Shown here piece by piece: positions 46,712 to 59,199 of a stretch of DNA of 64,000 bases. This DNA comes from Symsagittifera roscoffensis (Eukaryota > Xenacoelomorpha > Acoela > Convolutidae). Location: the NCBI RefSeq assembly GCF_963678635.1, contig NC_087063.1:35500540-35564539 (forward strand). Direction: 5' to 3'. The translations under genes and the position numbers were made by a program. Each line of letters opens with the position of its first letter. The first letter of the stretch is position 1. The notes below the pieces were generated by a model. The model did no database searches. It had not been told where the DNA came from and saw only the letters and a program-made list of their open reading frames with translations.

Positions 46712-48448
46712 TCAATCGACATTGACGACAGCGCCTTCGTCGTCCGATGAGTCAAACGAGTCATCATCATCGTCGTCCATATCCACCATTGGATGTCCAC
46801 TCATTGCGTCCATACTTTCTGAGTCATCACCTCTTGTTCCATTGGAGCCATCTTCAGATACGCTTAGACGCTGAGAGCCAAAATTAGACTCATCTCCGTC
46901 ATTCATCATCTTTTGCTTGGAGTGAGTCTTTATGTGCTTCGAAAGATGGTCGGATCGCATGAATCGCTTGCCACAATGGTTGCAAACAAACTTCTTCTCA
47001 CCCGTGTGCGTTCTGAGATGTCGCTGCAGCTCGTCAGATCGAGTGAATGCCTTGGCACAGAACACCCAGTTGCACACAAAGGGTCGTTCTCCGGCATGCC
47101 ATCGCAAGTGAGCCTTTAGATGTGAAGTCTTCCCGTATACTTTGCCGCATCCTTCGTAATGACAGATATGTTCCTTTCTCTTGTTAGGATTATTAGAATT
47201 GATAGCATTGACACAATTGGGACACCTGCATCGTCGGCAGCGTCTTGTGGACACGGTTGAGGTTGGCGCTGAGTTGACCCCTTGAGGTCCACCGCTGTAC
47301 AACATCTGCATAAGGTGTGGATCCTTGTTTAGGCTCTGATCGAAAGGGTGCCGGTGTGATAAAATGATGGATGCAGTTAGAGGGTCCAGAGGCTTTCCAT
47401 CTGGCATGATTGGCTGCTTAACAGGAGGTCGGATACTCCACCAGGACTGGTCTTCCGTAGTGCCACTTCCGGTTGTAGATCCATTTGGGCCAGCAGCTTT
47501 TTCAGATCTAAAGCCGTTCTTCGCCTGAGCTTCCAGTTGATTCTGATGAAACATAGAGTGCATCTGAGCAGGTGATGGTAACGAAGTTTTTCCAAACGCT
47601 GGGTTCACCTGACTTTGATGAAAAGGGTTCATATTCAGAATCGGGGTTCCCATCATATTGGGAGAATGAAGGAAACCATTTGGACTTGGCTGAACTGGTT
47701 TCGGTGGCGGGATGAAAGATCCTGGATGAGCGTGATTGGAGAAAGATGCCAAGTTTCCGAAAGCGTTTTGTTGCAGCTTCTGAGCAGCGAGTATTGCCGA
47801 TGTTGCGGGATCAAGAGGCGATCTGTTTGACATTATTGGCATATGGTGCGCTCCCATTGGCGGTGCAAGACCTGATGCTCTGCTCTGAGGAGTAAAATGA
47901 AATGGAGACACTTGACTGGCCATTTTAGCATGTATGCTTGCTGGAGGCATCAAAGGGGCGCCAGGTCGCTTCACAGCAGACAAGATGTGGGATTGAGGGT
48001 TAAAAGCTTCTTTACCATCGGACGACTTTTGAGAGATTTCCGATGGAATTTCCAACTTAGGCAATGGAGGCAAACCGGATTCAGCTATTTTGTTTTCCAG
48101 CTCAGACTTAGAGCCTCGAAGTGAGAGATCTTGAGGAACGTCAGTTGCTGACTCGGATTTCAATGGAGTTTCGTTATCATTCGAGTTCACTGCTTCAGTT
48201 GACGCTGGAGACTTCTGAGGCGCCAATGGAGATGTGGCCGCTTTGCTAACTGTTGCCGAAGATGTTGGTGACCAGAATTTGTTAGCATTTTGGCTAAAAT
48301 GCATCCCAGATGCATTCGCGGCAGCTAAATGAGAAGTGAGATTGTGTGTTTGCATGTGGGTCATGTTTGCCAAAGACGCAAGTGGGTTTCGGCCAGCAGC
48401 AAAACTGTTGACAGTAGTCCCAGACGTTGATGATGGCTCGTTGGGATT
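46712..48448 (-). CDS. Sp: Sp gene, last coding exon
   Basis: Starts right after CTGTTAAAACAG on the minus strand (AAT = first codon) and ends at TGA 46714-46712. It encodes the CtBP motif, the Buttonhead box, all three fingers and the acidic tail, 578 residues. No internal break. Confidence 0.92.
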   Translation of the reverse strand, partial: NPNEPSSTSGTTVNSFAAGRNPLASLANMTHMQTHNLTSHLAAANASGMHFSQNANKFWSPTSSATVSKAATSPLAPQKSPASTEAVNSNDNETPLKSESATDVPQDLSLRGSKSELENKIAESGLPPLPKLEIPSEISQKSSDGKEAFNPQSHILSAVKRPGAPLMPPASIHAKMASQVSPFHFTPQSRASGLAPPMGAHHMPIMSNRSPLDPATSAILAAQKLQQNAFGNLASFSNHAHPGSFIPPPKPVQPSPNGFLHSPNMMGTPILNMNPFHQSQVNPAFGKTSLPSPAQMHSMFHQNQLEAQAKNGFRSEKAAGPNGSTTGSGTTEDQSWWSIRPPVKQPIMPDGKPLDPLTASIILSHRHPFDQSLNKDPHLMQMLYSGGPQGVNSAPTSTVSTRRCRRCRCPNCVNAINSNNPNKRKEHICHYEGCGKVYGKTSHLKAHLRWHAGERPFVCNWVFCAKAFTRSDELQRHLRTHTGEKKFVCNHCGKRFMRSDHLSKHIKTHSKQKMMNDGDESNFGSQRLSVSEDGSNGTRGDDSESMDAMSGHPMVDMDDDDDDSFDSSDDEGAVVNVD

Positions 48449-48976
48449 CTGTTTTAACAGCTAAAACGCAGGCTAATTTAATTTCAAACAAAAATTTTTT
48501 AAGATTTGAGAAACTGATAACTGCCACTGACCCAAAAATGAATATGATAGAAAATGCTGATAACTGCCACTGACCTGTTCAATTTTTAGTGTATCTTGTT
48601 GATTCGATGCAGAAGCCAGCATAGCAGCGAGTAGATTTTCTTCGAGGTAATTTAGGAAGCTAAGTTGCTGGTATGCAGCAAGAGAGTTCGCGGCAGCCGC
48701 AGTCGCTGGATCGGAGACATGACTGCCAGTCAGGAGAGTATTCTTCGTTGGACTGTGTTGGCCCATATGTGCTGCTGTGAGGTGTGTTTGCGATAGGTTC
48801 AGGGGCATCGACTGTTGTGGATTATTATGATGAGCCCCTGGAGATGTTTTGGCGGACATCAACTGTTGAGCCATTAGCTGCTGTGCAGAAATGTTGTGCA
48901 TTCCGAAATTGGGGTTTGGCGATGTTTTATTCAGCACTCCTAGGGGTTCGTTCACGGCCATACCACTAATGGTCAT
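46712..48976 (-). CDS. Sp: Sp-family zinc-finger transcription factor (Sp5/Sp6-9 type)
   Basis: Joined coding exons 48976-48575 and 48448-46712, phase 0, give 712 codons if translation starts at the first ATG (48976). Domains: NPLASLA at the exon-2 start (a weak SP box), a CtBP-type PQDLS motif (about 239-243), a WWSI motif (470-473), the Buttonhead box [11 protein letters not shown] (536-546), three C2H2 fingers (about 563-585, 593-615, 623-643) and an acidic tail with an Asp run (about 690-705). Finger contact residues KTSHLKA, RSDELQR and RSDHLSK are those of Sp proteins that bind GC boxes; CNW.FC and [11 protein letters not shown] point to the Sp5/Sp6-9 branch and not Sp1-4. The upstream frame stays open to about 49520 without an ATG, so an upstream coding exon is possible. 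Nuclear; animal relatives act in limb, head and neural patterning and Wnt response. Confidence 0.92.
48449..48574 (-). other. Sp gene intron, 126 bp, with duplicated donor
   Basis: GT at 48574-48573 after GAACAG, AG at 48450-48449, phase 0. A 19-base word containing the donor recurs 43 bases further into the intron (48557-48575 and 48514-48532), giving a second GTCAGT. Use of the second donor would add 43 nt, shift the frame, and stop after about 60 codons. Confidence 0.85.
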
Positions 48977-49473
48977 TTTCGAACTGCTGTACAACTCTTT
49001 ACCCTTGTAGGAAGCTTCCGTAGTCACAGTTGAGTTTTGTGATGTGGAACTTGATGAGGCTTGGCTGCTGCCGATTGGTGTTTGAGGGTGCTGTTTGTGT
49101 GTGTTTGCTAGTTTGATGTGTCTTTGACACGGTTTGAGGGATTGGGACTTTGAAGAAGATAACGTGGTCTCGACCACTGCTACCGATTGCGATTCGAGAT
49201 CGCAATTGGGTTGCTTGCGAGGATCTAAGAGGTTGCTATTATTTCGCCAACTGATTGACGATTGGCTTTCTCCACTCGCTCTACAATAATTGAATGCTGA
49301 GTAATACAATAGTAAGGTTGCCCAATTTGGGTAGTGGTCGCTTACTGAAGATATGGTGGTATGAACCTGACTCGCACTCTGAGACTGAAGGCGATTTAAG
49401 CTCGATGAATCTTTTTCACAAGGTTCGCTCGATGGCCTGTTTGATTGCGACTTTTGTTGTTGTTTTGCAGTTG
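48575..49473 (-). CDS. Sp: Sp gene, preceding exon (partly or wholly coding)
   Basis: Likely 3' splice site TTAACTCGCTTTGTTTCAG ends at 49474. From 49473 the frame is open to the donor at 48575, about 299 codons, rich in Ser, Gln, Thr and Asn, as is usual for Sp N-termini. The first ATG in any frame after the splice site is 48976 (AAAATGA context). Either 49473-48977 is leader that happens to be open, or it is coding and the real ATG lies in an exon I could not identify. The second half encodes MPLNLSQ and Ala/Gln-rich stretches. Confidence 0.7.
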
Positions 49474-51753
49474 CTGAAACAAAGCGAGTTAATAAACAAC
49501 CGCAACAAAGCGAGCAAATATTTATTATTCAGTTAGAATGACTAAAAGGGATTTGTTGAAAAATTAAAAGGAAAGCAATTTAATTGGCTGAATTAAATTG
49601 GAGAGTTGGATAGCTCAATGGATGGTCAACGTAGCAGCGCAAGTATGCATGGCAAAGTTTGGTCGGCGACTTAAAAAACCTTTTAATGGCCATGTGTGTT
49701 TCAGGAACTCAAGGGTAAAATCTTTAGATCACATCAAAGCCAACATCCAAACTGCATCGAGACACAGGTGTCTTAAATGAAAGCACAATCATTCGAGCGA
49801 GCGGCAGGCGAGTAAATGAAACCAAACCAAACAAGCGAAAGAGCCAAAAAGTGGAAGGAGGGAAAGGAACGGCAACAAATATTTGGTCATGAACTGTTTG
49901 AAGTGAGAAATGCTTCAGTCGTCGGGTCTACAATTTCTCAATATTGCAGATCCAGTTGAACTACAATATTGTACTCAAGTGGATACATTTACTTTTTGGG
50001 AGTTTCTTGCGACGCTTAAATGCGATCCGCGCCAGCAGAAAAAAAACGTCTAAAATCTTGAAACACATTTTCCCCAGCTCTGTCTATTTAAAAATAGTAA
50101 TACTAAAAAGTTAGAGAAAATAACATTTCACTCAAGTTTAAATCATAATTAACAAAATACTTACTATCGGAACCGAAGGTAATTTGTGAGACTTGAGCGG
50201 CGAAGTTTTTGAAGGTACATAAAATGTCTGTCTAAATGTGAATGATGATTCTGCGAACTACTGAAACATTGGTCTCTTCTTAGGACACAACAAAAACACT
50301 GAATGCCCACTCCACTGAAGAGAACTTAAACATGAATGTGGCGCCCGACTAAGCACATCAATTTGATATATGTAGCTACTCAGGTTCCAAGAGACTCCAC
50401 TGGAAGAGGTATCCGGCGACAAAGATGCAGCTTCTACGAGGTCATTGAGAATAAGAATAGCTTAGGCACATCAGCTGGGAAGACAATTTATTCAATTGAG
50501 CAGCTTGAAGAAGTATAACAAACTGAAGTGTGCAGATGGAGAGAAAAAAAGATTTGTTAAATAAAAAACTGGAATTATGAAAAGCGGGGATCGTCTGTGC
50601 TTTCGTTTCTTTTATATCTACAAAGGAGAGAATAAAGAGAAAAGTACTGTAGCAGCGTAGACAGCAATCTGAAGAGTCGGCTTATTGGCGGCGGCCTACA
50701 GTTTATTCTAGCCGAGATATGAAGGAGGGGGCCGACTATTTAGCAAGATGAAAGCTGCTAGTTATGCACACTTCAAACATCAGATACTGTTATTAATATT
50801 ACCATTTACCACTACAATTAATATATACATAATAGATTTATTGATGTTGTTTGATTGATGAAGACGACGACAAGATCGGTTTGCAATCAAAGCCCGCGCC
50901 GCAAGAACCGGTCACGTCAAGTCACGTCATGTCAGATCTCAGATGATATTTTCAGTTGAGATATATGTACATTTGGGATCAGATTCAAATTACGAGAGCG
51001 AAAGATAAAAGAAAAAGGGGCGGGAAGGCACGCAACAAAAACTACTGGTGATTTGAGACTGAGATTAAAGCGAAATTCAATTCAAGGAGGCATGCTCAGA
51101 AAATATTCGATCCATAAGATTATTGGGCATCCAAAAATATCAGTAAACTAAAATTTTTAACCAAATCTTAAAATAAATCTAGAAACTTCCAACTTTTCCT
51201 GATCTACTGAAGGAGATTTCAGTCATCGAATAATAAAAAATCTTCAATAATTTTTCTCTAACCAGCCACTTGAATTTAACCGTGACGAGAATAAAATTGG
51301 AGTTCAGTTTCAGTCAATAATTTATATTGTGCTGGTTGGCGCCAGAAATGGGAGTGGTACAACTTGAAAGCAGAGAACAGATTTGTACAGCCAGAAGCCG
51401 CCTTCCTCCCCTCGGCACAACACTAAAAAGGGAGGGGACAAAATTCGACCGGAACAAAACGCCGCGCAATAAACAGATTCAAGTTTAGCACTACAAACCA
51501 AAGAGATGAACTGCTTTTGTTTATAGAAAAAAGCAAGCAAACTGCCTGAAAAAGACCAGATTGAAAGAAAAAGCCGAAAAGGGAATACCGACAAAAGAAA
51601 GAGACTGCTGTTGTGTTGAGAAAAAACGCATTTTGTGAAACATCAGGTTAACAAGTTCTTAAAAAGAGGGCGTTTATCTAACTGAAATTAAAATAAAAGG
51701 ATAGCCGAATAAATTTAATTCGATTGCAAATTTAGTATGTATTATTAACTTAC
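49474..51753 (-). other. Inferred 5' intron of the Sp gene
   Basis: Runs from the donor CAG-GTAAGT (exon end 51754) to the acceptor at 49474, if these two are joined. No coding sequence or repeat family recognised inside. A weaker donor-like site lies near 50156. The pairing is inferred. Confidence 0.4.
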
Positions 51754-52100
51754 CTGTGGCGGTTGATAATTTTATACAAGAAAAAAAACTCAAATTGGGG
51801 CGGGATCACAAAACTAGATGCGAGTTAGATTACAAACAAGCTGTTTTTAAAAAGTGATGACCGATTTCGACCTCCGGAGAGATGGGACCTGATTGGCTGA
51901 ATTCTAAGTGCGTGATCAAACGAAACCTCGGCTAAACTTGCCCAAATGACGGGGACTCTCGACTTCAAACGGGAACTGGCTCTTGATCAGCGCACAATAA
52001 TTAAAAGTTCACTCAGAGACAATTACTAGCACTCGGCAAAATTAACAGCCAAGCTAGCTTCAGCCTACAATTAGTTTAATTCTGCTAATTACTTAATTGG
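51754..52100 (-). other. Candidate 5' untranslated exon of the Sp gene
   Basis: Ends in a consensus donor (CCACAG-GTAAGT). No ATG occurs on the minus strand over about 350 bases upstream of it, as expected for a leader. The transcription start cannot be placed. Confidence 0.4.
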
Positions 52101-54536
52101 CGGCTCCTTTTATCTTCCTGCTCTTTTGGCTAAGGCTCGTTAAAAATCACTTTCGAAGCTTTTTGCAGGTGGATAAATGGGCCTTTTGAAATGTACTCTA
52201 AAATTTCAAAGAACGAGGAAGTCAAAATAGGGAAACTTTGTTCACATAGAATAAATCGAGTCAAGTTCAATTTTTGCAGCTGTGGGATGAAGCGGTATTG
52301 CTTTCATATCAGCCCCGGCCCAATTTCCCAAAAACCTAGAAACAAACCCAAACTCAAAGGAAGGTCTGGAAAAATCGGGACGTACCTGAAATATAAAGGT
52401 CGACCAGGATTCATATCAGTAACATCTCTGGTTTTTCAGGCCATCCATTCTGCTCTAGTCTAGGATAAGTGTTGAAAAATGCAAGCAAGCAACAAGCAGC
52501 GCCCAAGATGATTTAAAGTGATGAAACTTAATCAACAACTCCACTTTTTTCAAACAGCTCGTTAAAAATAAAAGACGCGAGATAAATAAACAAAGTGTAA
52601 TTTGATCAGGTTTAAAGTTAAATTTCCAACAAGAACTGGCCAATTTGCAGTAAGACCAATTACGAAGGAAGGAAAGAAAGAATGTATGAATTGTAAAAAT
52701 GGGTGAGAGCTCGGTTCTACTGCAAGTACAAGTCTGTCTAACTCAAATTTTACTGTCCAGAACAGCCAGAAGAGCCGGGGAATAGCGAAGCGGAGGGAGT
52801 TTTGAGGAGGACCTATGAAATTTGAGGTAACTCTCAGCCAGTGAAATTGGACTAAGAGGGAAATCGAATAGAAGCTTACGTTTGAACAAAGTAAGAAGTC
52901 CTATTTATCTAATTCCAGCAGAGCAGACCGATTGGTGGAGCGGAGTCAGACAAGGGTTGTTTTCCAGCGACTGGACTTGATTCCAACTGGAATGAAAAGA
53001 AGCGATAAAAAATAAACAATAATTCCAGATTCAAATAGTGTTCACAGAGTCGACTGAGTCTTGTATCTCAATTTGTACTTTTTGGTACAACTTGAGCAAC
53101 AACAATTAAAACTGGTCTGCTTGATATAATTTTACGTTTTTTTTTGCGGCTGTGCCGGAGTTAGCTGTGAATGTTGCCGTGGTGGTCGGCGGGCGGCGGC
53201 AGCGTATCTGTGTGTTCCGTTATGTGTGAATAAGGCGGAACTGTATCAAAGAACGGCGGCGGATGCTTTGATGTAATTGGGGCCAATAAAAGCAGTCCCT
53301 TCAATTTGCTATTCGCTTTAGATCTACTTCTGAGACCAAAGTAGCACAAAGACAAAGACCAAAAGAACGAAAGAGAGAATAGAGTAGAGAAGAAAAACAG
53401 CACCAATACTTTTACATTGCCAGCACCACTGCCACCACCAGCAGCAGCAGCAGCAGCACCTAAACAGCTAGAGAATCAAAGACAGATCATTCGCCAAATC
53501 TCACCGCCCAATAACAATCGCACTTTTATTCTAGCTTAATCAACTCGTAAGCACACCTTTCTTCTCCAGTCGAAATTGGCGAGAACTACTCTTTGAACTC
53601 CTGTGCGAATAAAGCAGCAGCAGCAGCAAAAGAGAAGAGACTGCGACCACGATCATAAAAGAAAAGCCATCCCAGAAATAATAGTATCAATAAAAGAAAA
53701 AAGAAAGAGGGCAAAAAGATCTAACAGGGAAAAATCCCAAAGAGAAATTTCTCAGCGGGCAGCTATACTAGAATACAATATTATTGAGGCAAGATCAGAC
53801 ATTTTCAGATGACAATGAATGACTTTCAGATCTAATGGGGAGGTTTTCGTTCCTTTCTTCTTGTATTTTATTCTCTCACTTTCAACTAACACCACACCAC
53901 TCATTCATCAGTTTAAATTGGGAAGCAAGCACCGCACATGAATTTGATTTGAGCAAACAGTCTTTTGTCTGCTTTTCTTTAATTTTTTCCGGGGCCAGCC
54001 GGGGAGGGGTAAAACGGCTTAGCTATTTTTTTCTCTCGCACCGAATGTTAATTTTTCTCACACTAATACAATTACAAACAATCTCCAGTTAGAAATACAA
54101 TTAAATGCCTCCCTTTTATCCTATTTTCTTTGTACTTTTGTTCCGCCGAGTGCCGCAATGCAACAGGTTCTGTTGTTTCAGTGTTTGTAAGCTCCCGCTA
54201 TCAGCCGAAATCATTGTTTACTTCAGATTTGAAAAGCTTTTAGAAAACACGGGGAGGTGGCGACAAAAACAAATAAGTAAACAAATGTGGAGAGCAAACA
54301 ATTCAAAAATGGGCCAACTAAGGCTTCAAAGGTTCTTTTTTGAGGTCACAAGGCCCAAAAAGTCACAGTTGAAACTAATAATAACTCAAAAGGCAATCGA
54401 AAGCGAACAATGCAATGCCGCACTGTAGTACTTGCCAGACCCGTAGTCTTGTACTTGTGGTCGATTATGGGTCAGCTCATAAGAGAAAGGGACAATGATT
54501 AGTGTTTTTACAAATCAACCGGCATCCCAACCGTGA
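52101..54536. other. No gene recognised; (CAG)n tracts near 53440 and 53610
   Basis: Upstream flank of the Sp gene. Short CAG/GCA repeats at about 53437-53458 and 53611-53627. Readings here are low-complexity. Confidence 0.45.
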
Positions 54537-54745
54537 GGCGCTATTCGTAACAGGCGACAATCGGAACAGGCGACAATCGTAACAGGCGACAATCGGAACA
54601 GGCGACAATCGTAACAGTAGGTTAAGCGGGGAACACTGATTCACGCGCAAGATTCCTCTCGTGCCGGATGTAAGCGCAGCGGAGCAAGCGTATTCTACTT
54701 GCCAATGCCTTGTTCCAAATTGACGCCTGTTACGAATTGTCGCCC
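54537..54745. repeat. 16-bp minisatellite with inverted partner
   Basis: GGCGACAATCGGAACA and GGCGACAATCGTAACA alternate for about four units (54553-54618). An inverted copy (CGCCTGTTACGAATTGTCGCC) lies at 54724-54744, so the block can fold back. It may be a small TIR element; no target duplication was found. Confidence 0.75.
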
Positions 54746-57286
54746 TACCCATCCCATTTCGAGAGGCGCCTCTAACTCGAGAAATCGATTTGTATTTTCC
54801 TCCTTAAAGAATTGAACTGAAACTTCGATTGGCTCATACGACCAAATAGTTGTGAATTAAATTTTCGCCAAGATTTTTAAGTTTTTTTACGATAAAAAAA
54901 GGTTAGATTGGTTTGGTATTTCTCATGTATTCGGATCTGACCTCACTCATGCTACCGATGATGAACAACTGTCGCTTCTCATTTATTAGATCTTTCAAGT
55001 TTGTCAACAACAATGTAGATTTGACATGACTTTTCAAAGATGACGACACAATTTTATCCGCCCAAAAGTAACGGTTTCAACTAATCTCTTTGAACTGATG
55101 AACTGGAACAGGAAGCGAAACTGTTCAGAATCCTCATCACGTTGTTTCGCATTTAGAGAACTTTTGATGCAGATGTTTGCGATTTAATGTAGGAGACAAA
55201 ACAGCAAACAAATCTCACATCTTTTATTGGCTGAGTAATAGATCTGGTATTTTTGGATTCTACTCTCAAACAGACTTGTTACCTTTGAGCAAATGAAAAA
55301 CAAAGTGGTCGGCCCGACCAAACATTTATGAGACAATAAAGACTTTTCAGATCAAGTCCCATAAAAGATAAGTTAAATATTGAGCGATTGAGCCGAAACG
55401 GGATTGAACGACTCTGTGAAAATACTTTGATTAAATGATCCGAAAGATACGACATGTGATACATGCAATAAAGCAAATAACTTTTTATAAACCTTCTTAC
55501 CAACAAATAAACCAACTACTCTATGAAAGAATCATACATCATCAGACATGTGTCGTAATAAGTATATGGACTATGAAGTGGTCATTTAGTCATTCAGACG
55601 GACGGGACGGGACGAGGCGTTATGGTCGTCGTCGGTTTCACGGTTTCGCACCAGGTGACTTCATAAGCGAAGTTGCTGTCATAAACAGAATAGTGTGAGA
55701 GTGTGCAATGAAAACAGCGTCTGGTTAGTGTCTGAGAGACAGAGAGCCATTGAAGTGAAGCATGGCTTGGGTTGGCTTGGTTTGCTCTTGCCTCTGGAGT
55801 GGCGGCCGAGTTATCAAAGGAGTGGTGTAAGGTGGAGGTGTCCCACTTTCGGAGGTGGCAGTCTAATCTAAGCTAGAATTGCACATACCTCCTTCATAAG
55901 ACAGGCCTCCCCCTCCCCCTCTCCCCCTCTCCCTCTCTCTCTCTCTCTCTCTCTTTCACACACAATCTAAACAGCCCCTACGTCCCTCCTTCAAAGAGGG
56001 TCATATAAACAGACCCAATTAGCACCAACTTACTAAACACTTTGATATCAAACTACTTGCAATTGCATTAAGCTGTCGTGTTGTGTACATAGATAAACAC
56101 TTTATTAGGTACCTACTATCTATGCGAGACAAGACAGATATGTATCCAATGCATTGAGACTTTTCAGAGGCAGTGAATGAAAATACACTTAAATACACAC
56201 AGAAACGAATTACCCACTTCATTTTTTACTTGATATTTCCCTCCAGTTTTTACCTTTCAACATTTACAAAGTGCTATAATACAAGTTAACATTCACTCCA
56301 AAATTGTATCCATCATCATCGAATAGAAAACGAGTGGCCTCAAAGAGTCAAACTGACACTTGAATACATATAATCAAAAGTATTCCGTTGCGGTATCAAT
56401 TCTAAAATTGACAGGTTCTACGCATCCGAAACCATAACGACATAATTGATACATGGAAGAGGGATCTTTGTCTCTTTCTAGGTTCAGATTGAGCACAGCG
56501 GGACGCTAAAGATTCCAAACCCCCAAATTCGATCACTTCACCGAAGAAAGTTTCCTCGGTTCTTTTATAGCAAAACAAAAGCCAATAAACAACCACTTAA
56601 AAACCAATTAACAGCCAGTTAGCTCCTCCATAGAAGCACCTCGATGATGGGTGTACTAAAAGGGAATTATGTAATGCCTTTCCTTATATACATTCCAAGC
56701 ATGCTTCAGAAAAGGATGGGTAGCAGTAAACCATACTTTTAAAAAAAAAAATCGAGGGTACAGTGTTCACTTTTGGATTGATTGTTTTCAGTTATTTTTT
56801 CCATTGTTTTCAACTTGAAAAGATATATGAAGCACAGGTAGAAGTATAAAGAAACAACACAATTGATCAACACCAATAATCTTTTCCCAGTTGAAGGCAT
56901 ATGAACACTTCAAAGCAGGACGTACAGTTAGCTACTCTAGATTTGGCTCAAGATACGAATGGAATGGGATTGGTTACTAGTTGGTTGGTTGAAAATGCAT
57001 CCAATTAGAGTAGCTTAAGAAAGAGCGCTAGTATGTAATGTCGATACCTACTTTGGGGTTGGAGTTGGAAATTGAGCGCTAGAATAGGCTGAAAATAAGT
57101 GAGGGCGTTTAAATCGGCAGGACGGCAATGGCATCTAGGGCGCTGGAAATAGGGATGAAAAGAAATGAGGGAGGGAGATTGGAGAAAGATGAAAAGGAGA
57201 AATTCAAAGTGGAGGAATGAAAGTAAAGGGAGGTGTGTCCCTTCATCTATTTGTTCATTTCCCTTTCTTTCTTTTTCCTATTTGAT

Positions 57287-57326
<40 letters not shown>

Positions 57327-58582
57327 TAGCAGAACAGAGTGATCTGGTGATGGGACTGTGGTGTGGTGTGGTGAGTTGTGCCACTGCCACCGCCCCCTAT
57401 TTGCAGTTCTGTTCTGTTCTGGAACTATAAAAGAGAGGGAGCCTCTTTGAAGCGGGAGACATGAAAAAGAACAATAACAAGGCCAAATAAGCGTGTTAAA
57501 AGTATCACCTCTAGCCCTGCCCTGCCCGGCCCAACTTTATTTCTCCCCAATTCATCTTTCATCTTAATCGTCCCGTCCTTTCCCAGACACCGCCGCAACC
57601 GCCACAGCCACCGCCATCGCTCTTTCATCCTAAGCACCGCCGCTCATTTCCCATTTCGCACTAAACTCTGAACCCGAGGTCTTCATTTTATTTTTAATCC
57701 CCTCCCCTCCCCTCCCTCAACCTCACCTCCCTCGCCTCGGCCTCACACTGTTTATTGGCAACGCCCTGTTCGAATTCTCTAATAACCACATACTTCACGC
57801 TCGAGTAAAAATCCGCTCACCCATTTTTCTCACCCGGCTGTTTTTAAAGCTTCTCACGCTAACCAAAACAAGGGAAGAGATTGATTTACACTGCCTTTAT
57901 TTTCCAATCAATATATTTTTTTACTCTTGCTTGCCCTATTCGCCGCTAAGTTTAGGATGAATTTGATCCAGGTATGCAACAGTAGCAGCAGCAGTTGATC
58001 CAGGAAAAGAGTGATTGCCCGCCCTTGCCCATTAACAACCCCACCCTGTAGCAAACAGACACACCCTGTCCGCTCCCTTTTAATTGAGCCTGTATTTAAA
58101 TTCCACTCCACTTCTAAAAGCGCAGCAATGTTTGTCTGTTGTGCTTTCATCTGCTCAATTTTACTTCAAAGGCCGCCGCATCTTTTCTGCTCAATCAATT
58201 GGAAACATTGTGCCTATTTTATCCTCCCCTACCATCAAACAGATAATCAAACTACAAATAGATTTATTAAAACAATAAAAAGTTAATATCATCTCGATAA
58301 ATACAATACAACCAGCACGTCTCACAGCTACGATTACGCATGTGAGATCGCACCAATATTACAAGAGCGGACCAAAAATCAAAGAGAAACATTAAAAACA
58401 TGCCATCTAAACTAGAAATTAGCGATGCAAGGCATTCAGCCTTATTTAGACTAACACGAAACAACTTAACTTTCGTAATAACAGGCGTCTAAAAAGAACA
58501 AAGGTTGGATATTTTTCTCACCTAAAATTTTTTTGTCAAATCGAAGTGGAAGGAAAATATCGCTTTTTCCGAACACATCATA
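54746..58582. other. No gene recognised; CT and GA microsatellites
   Basis: A C/T-rich run ending in (CT)n spans about 55907-55957 and (GA)n lies at 57293-57323. Further CT-rich and CCGCC-rich stretches occur at 57500-57760. No convincing gene. Confidence 0.45.
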
Positions 58583-59199
58583 GATGCAAGCAGGGTTACC
58601 ACTTGGTCTGTAATTACAGACCGGTCTGTAAAGTCTGTAAAAAGTCTGTTTTTTTTACATTGGTCTGTATTTTATTGCTGGGCAAAGTTTTCATTGACAT
58701 TCTGCTTTAATCAGGGTTCCTACCTTCGACAGAGAGTCCTTTGAGAAATACATTCTGTCCCAAATTCTTCTGAATCAGATGTCTGCAGCAAGCCATCTTT
58801 ATAAGGAATCTGAGAAGCAGCGCATGAAAGAAGAAGACAAATTGAAAGTGAAAAGCAACGAGTTGCGTCGGCAAATTGGTATTTACCAACGGAGATCGTC
58901 AAAAGTCCTCAAGCGCGAACTGTCAGAAACAGAAAAAGAATTGGCAGAAGCCGAAAAAGTCCTTCAAAATATCAAGGAGAAGAAAGAGCGACTCCAAAAC
59001 GAACAAAGGGGAATTAATTCCCGATCAGATGACATTTCAGCGAAGATTGTAAACGTGATCTTGAAATAATCATTTTGTTCTTTTTTGTTGTAATTTAAAC
59101 TATCATTCGAAATAAATTTTTTGTGGAATACTAGTTTTCGCTGCGTATTCAGGCTAGTCTGTATTTTTTCACGCCCGAAGTGGTCACCCTGGATGCAAG
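58583..59199 (+). mobile_element. hAT-like non-autonomous element with captured ORF
   Basis: Element 58591-59191 (601 bp) lies between perfect 8-bp direct repeats GATGCAAG (58583-58590 and 59192-59199). Ends are CAGGGTTACCACTT and, inverted at the right, CAGGGTGACCACTT. The 8-bp duplication plus CAGGG ends indicate the hAT superfamily. No transposase. The left subterminal part has several GGTCTGTA/AGTCTGTA repeats, and TCTGTATTTT recurs near the right end. The interior holds the 96-codon ORF. The perfect duplication suggests a fairly recent insertion. Confidence 0.85.
58779..59069 (+). CDS. Coiled-coil ORF inside the hAT-like element
   Basis: 96 codons, ATG 58779 to stop at 59069. The frame stays open upstream to 58694 (SALIRVPTFDRESFEKYILSQ is one reading), and a splice-acceptor-like CTTTAATCAG lies at 58705-58714. 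The protein is very rich in Lys and Glu with heptad-like spacing (EKELAEAEKVLQNIKEKKERL), so a coiled coil; no catalytic motif. I do not recognise it. It resembles the last exon of a host gene, so capture (a Pack-type element) is my inference. Chance cannot be excluded, but a 125-codon open frame in A+T-rich DNA is uncommon. Confidence 0.5.
   Translation: MSAASHLYKESEKQRMKEEDKLKVKSNELRRQIGIYQRRSSKVLKRELSETEKELAEAEKVLQNIKEKKERLQNEQRGINSRSDDISAKIVNVILK

Noticed and set aside
46712-48976. Assignment of the Sp gene to the Sp1-4 group or to KLF
   Set aside because: The Buttonhead box excludes KLF, and CNW.FC with [11 protein letters not shown] fits the Sp5/Sp6-9 side better than Sp1-4.
49281-49345. 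A 65-bp micro-intron (GTAAGC to TGTAG) in the Sp exon
   Set aside because: Removing it breaks the open frame; the unspliced frame is continuous.
50156-50220. Coding first exon of Sp starting MYLQKLRR with a donor near 50156
   Set aside because: The donor phase does not fit the frame of the exon starting at 49473; joining leads to an early stop.
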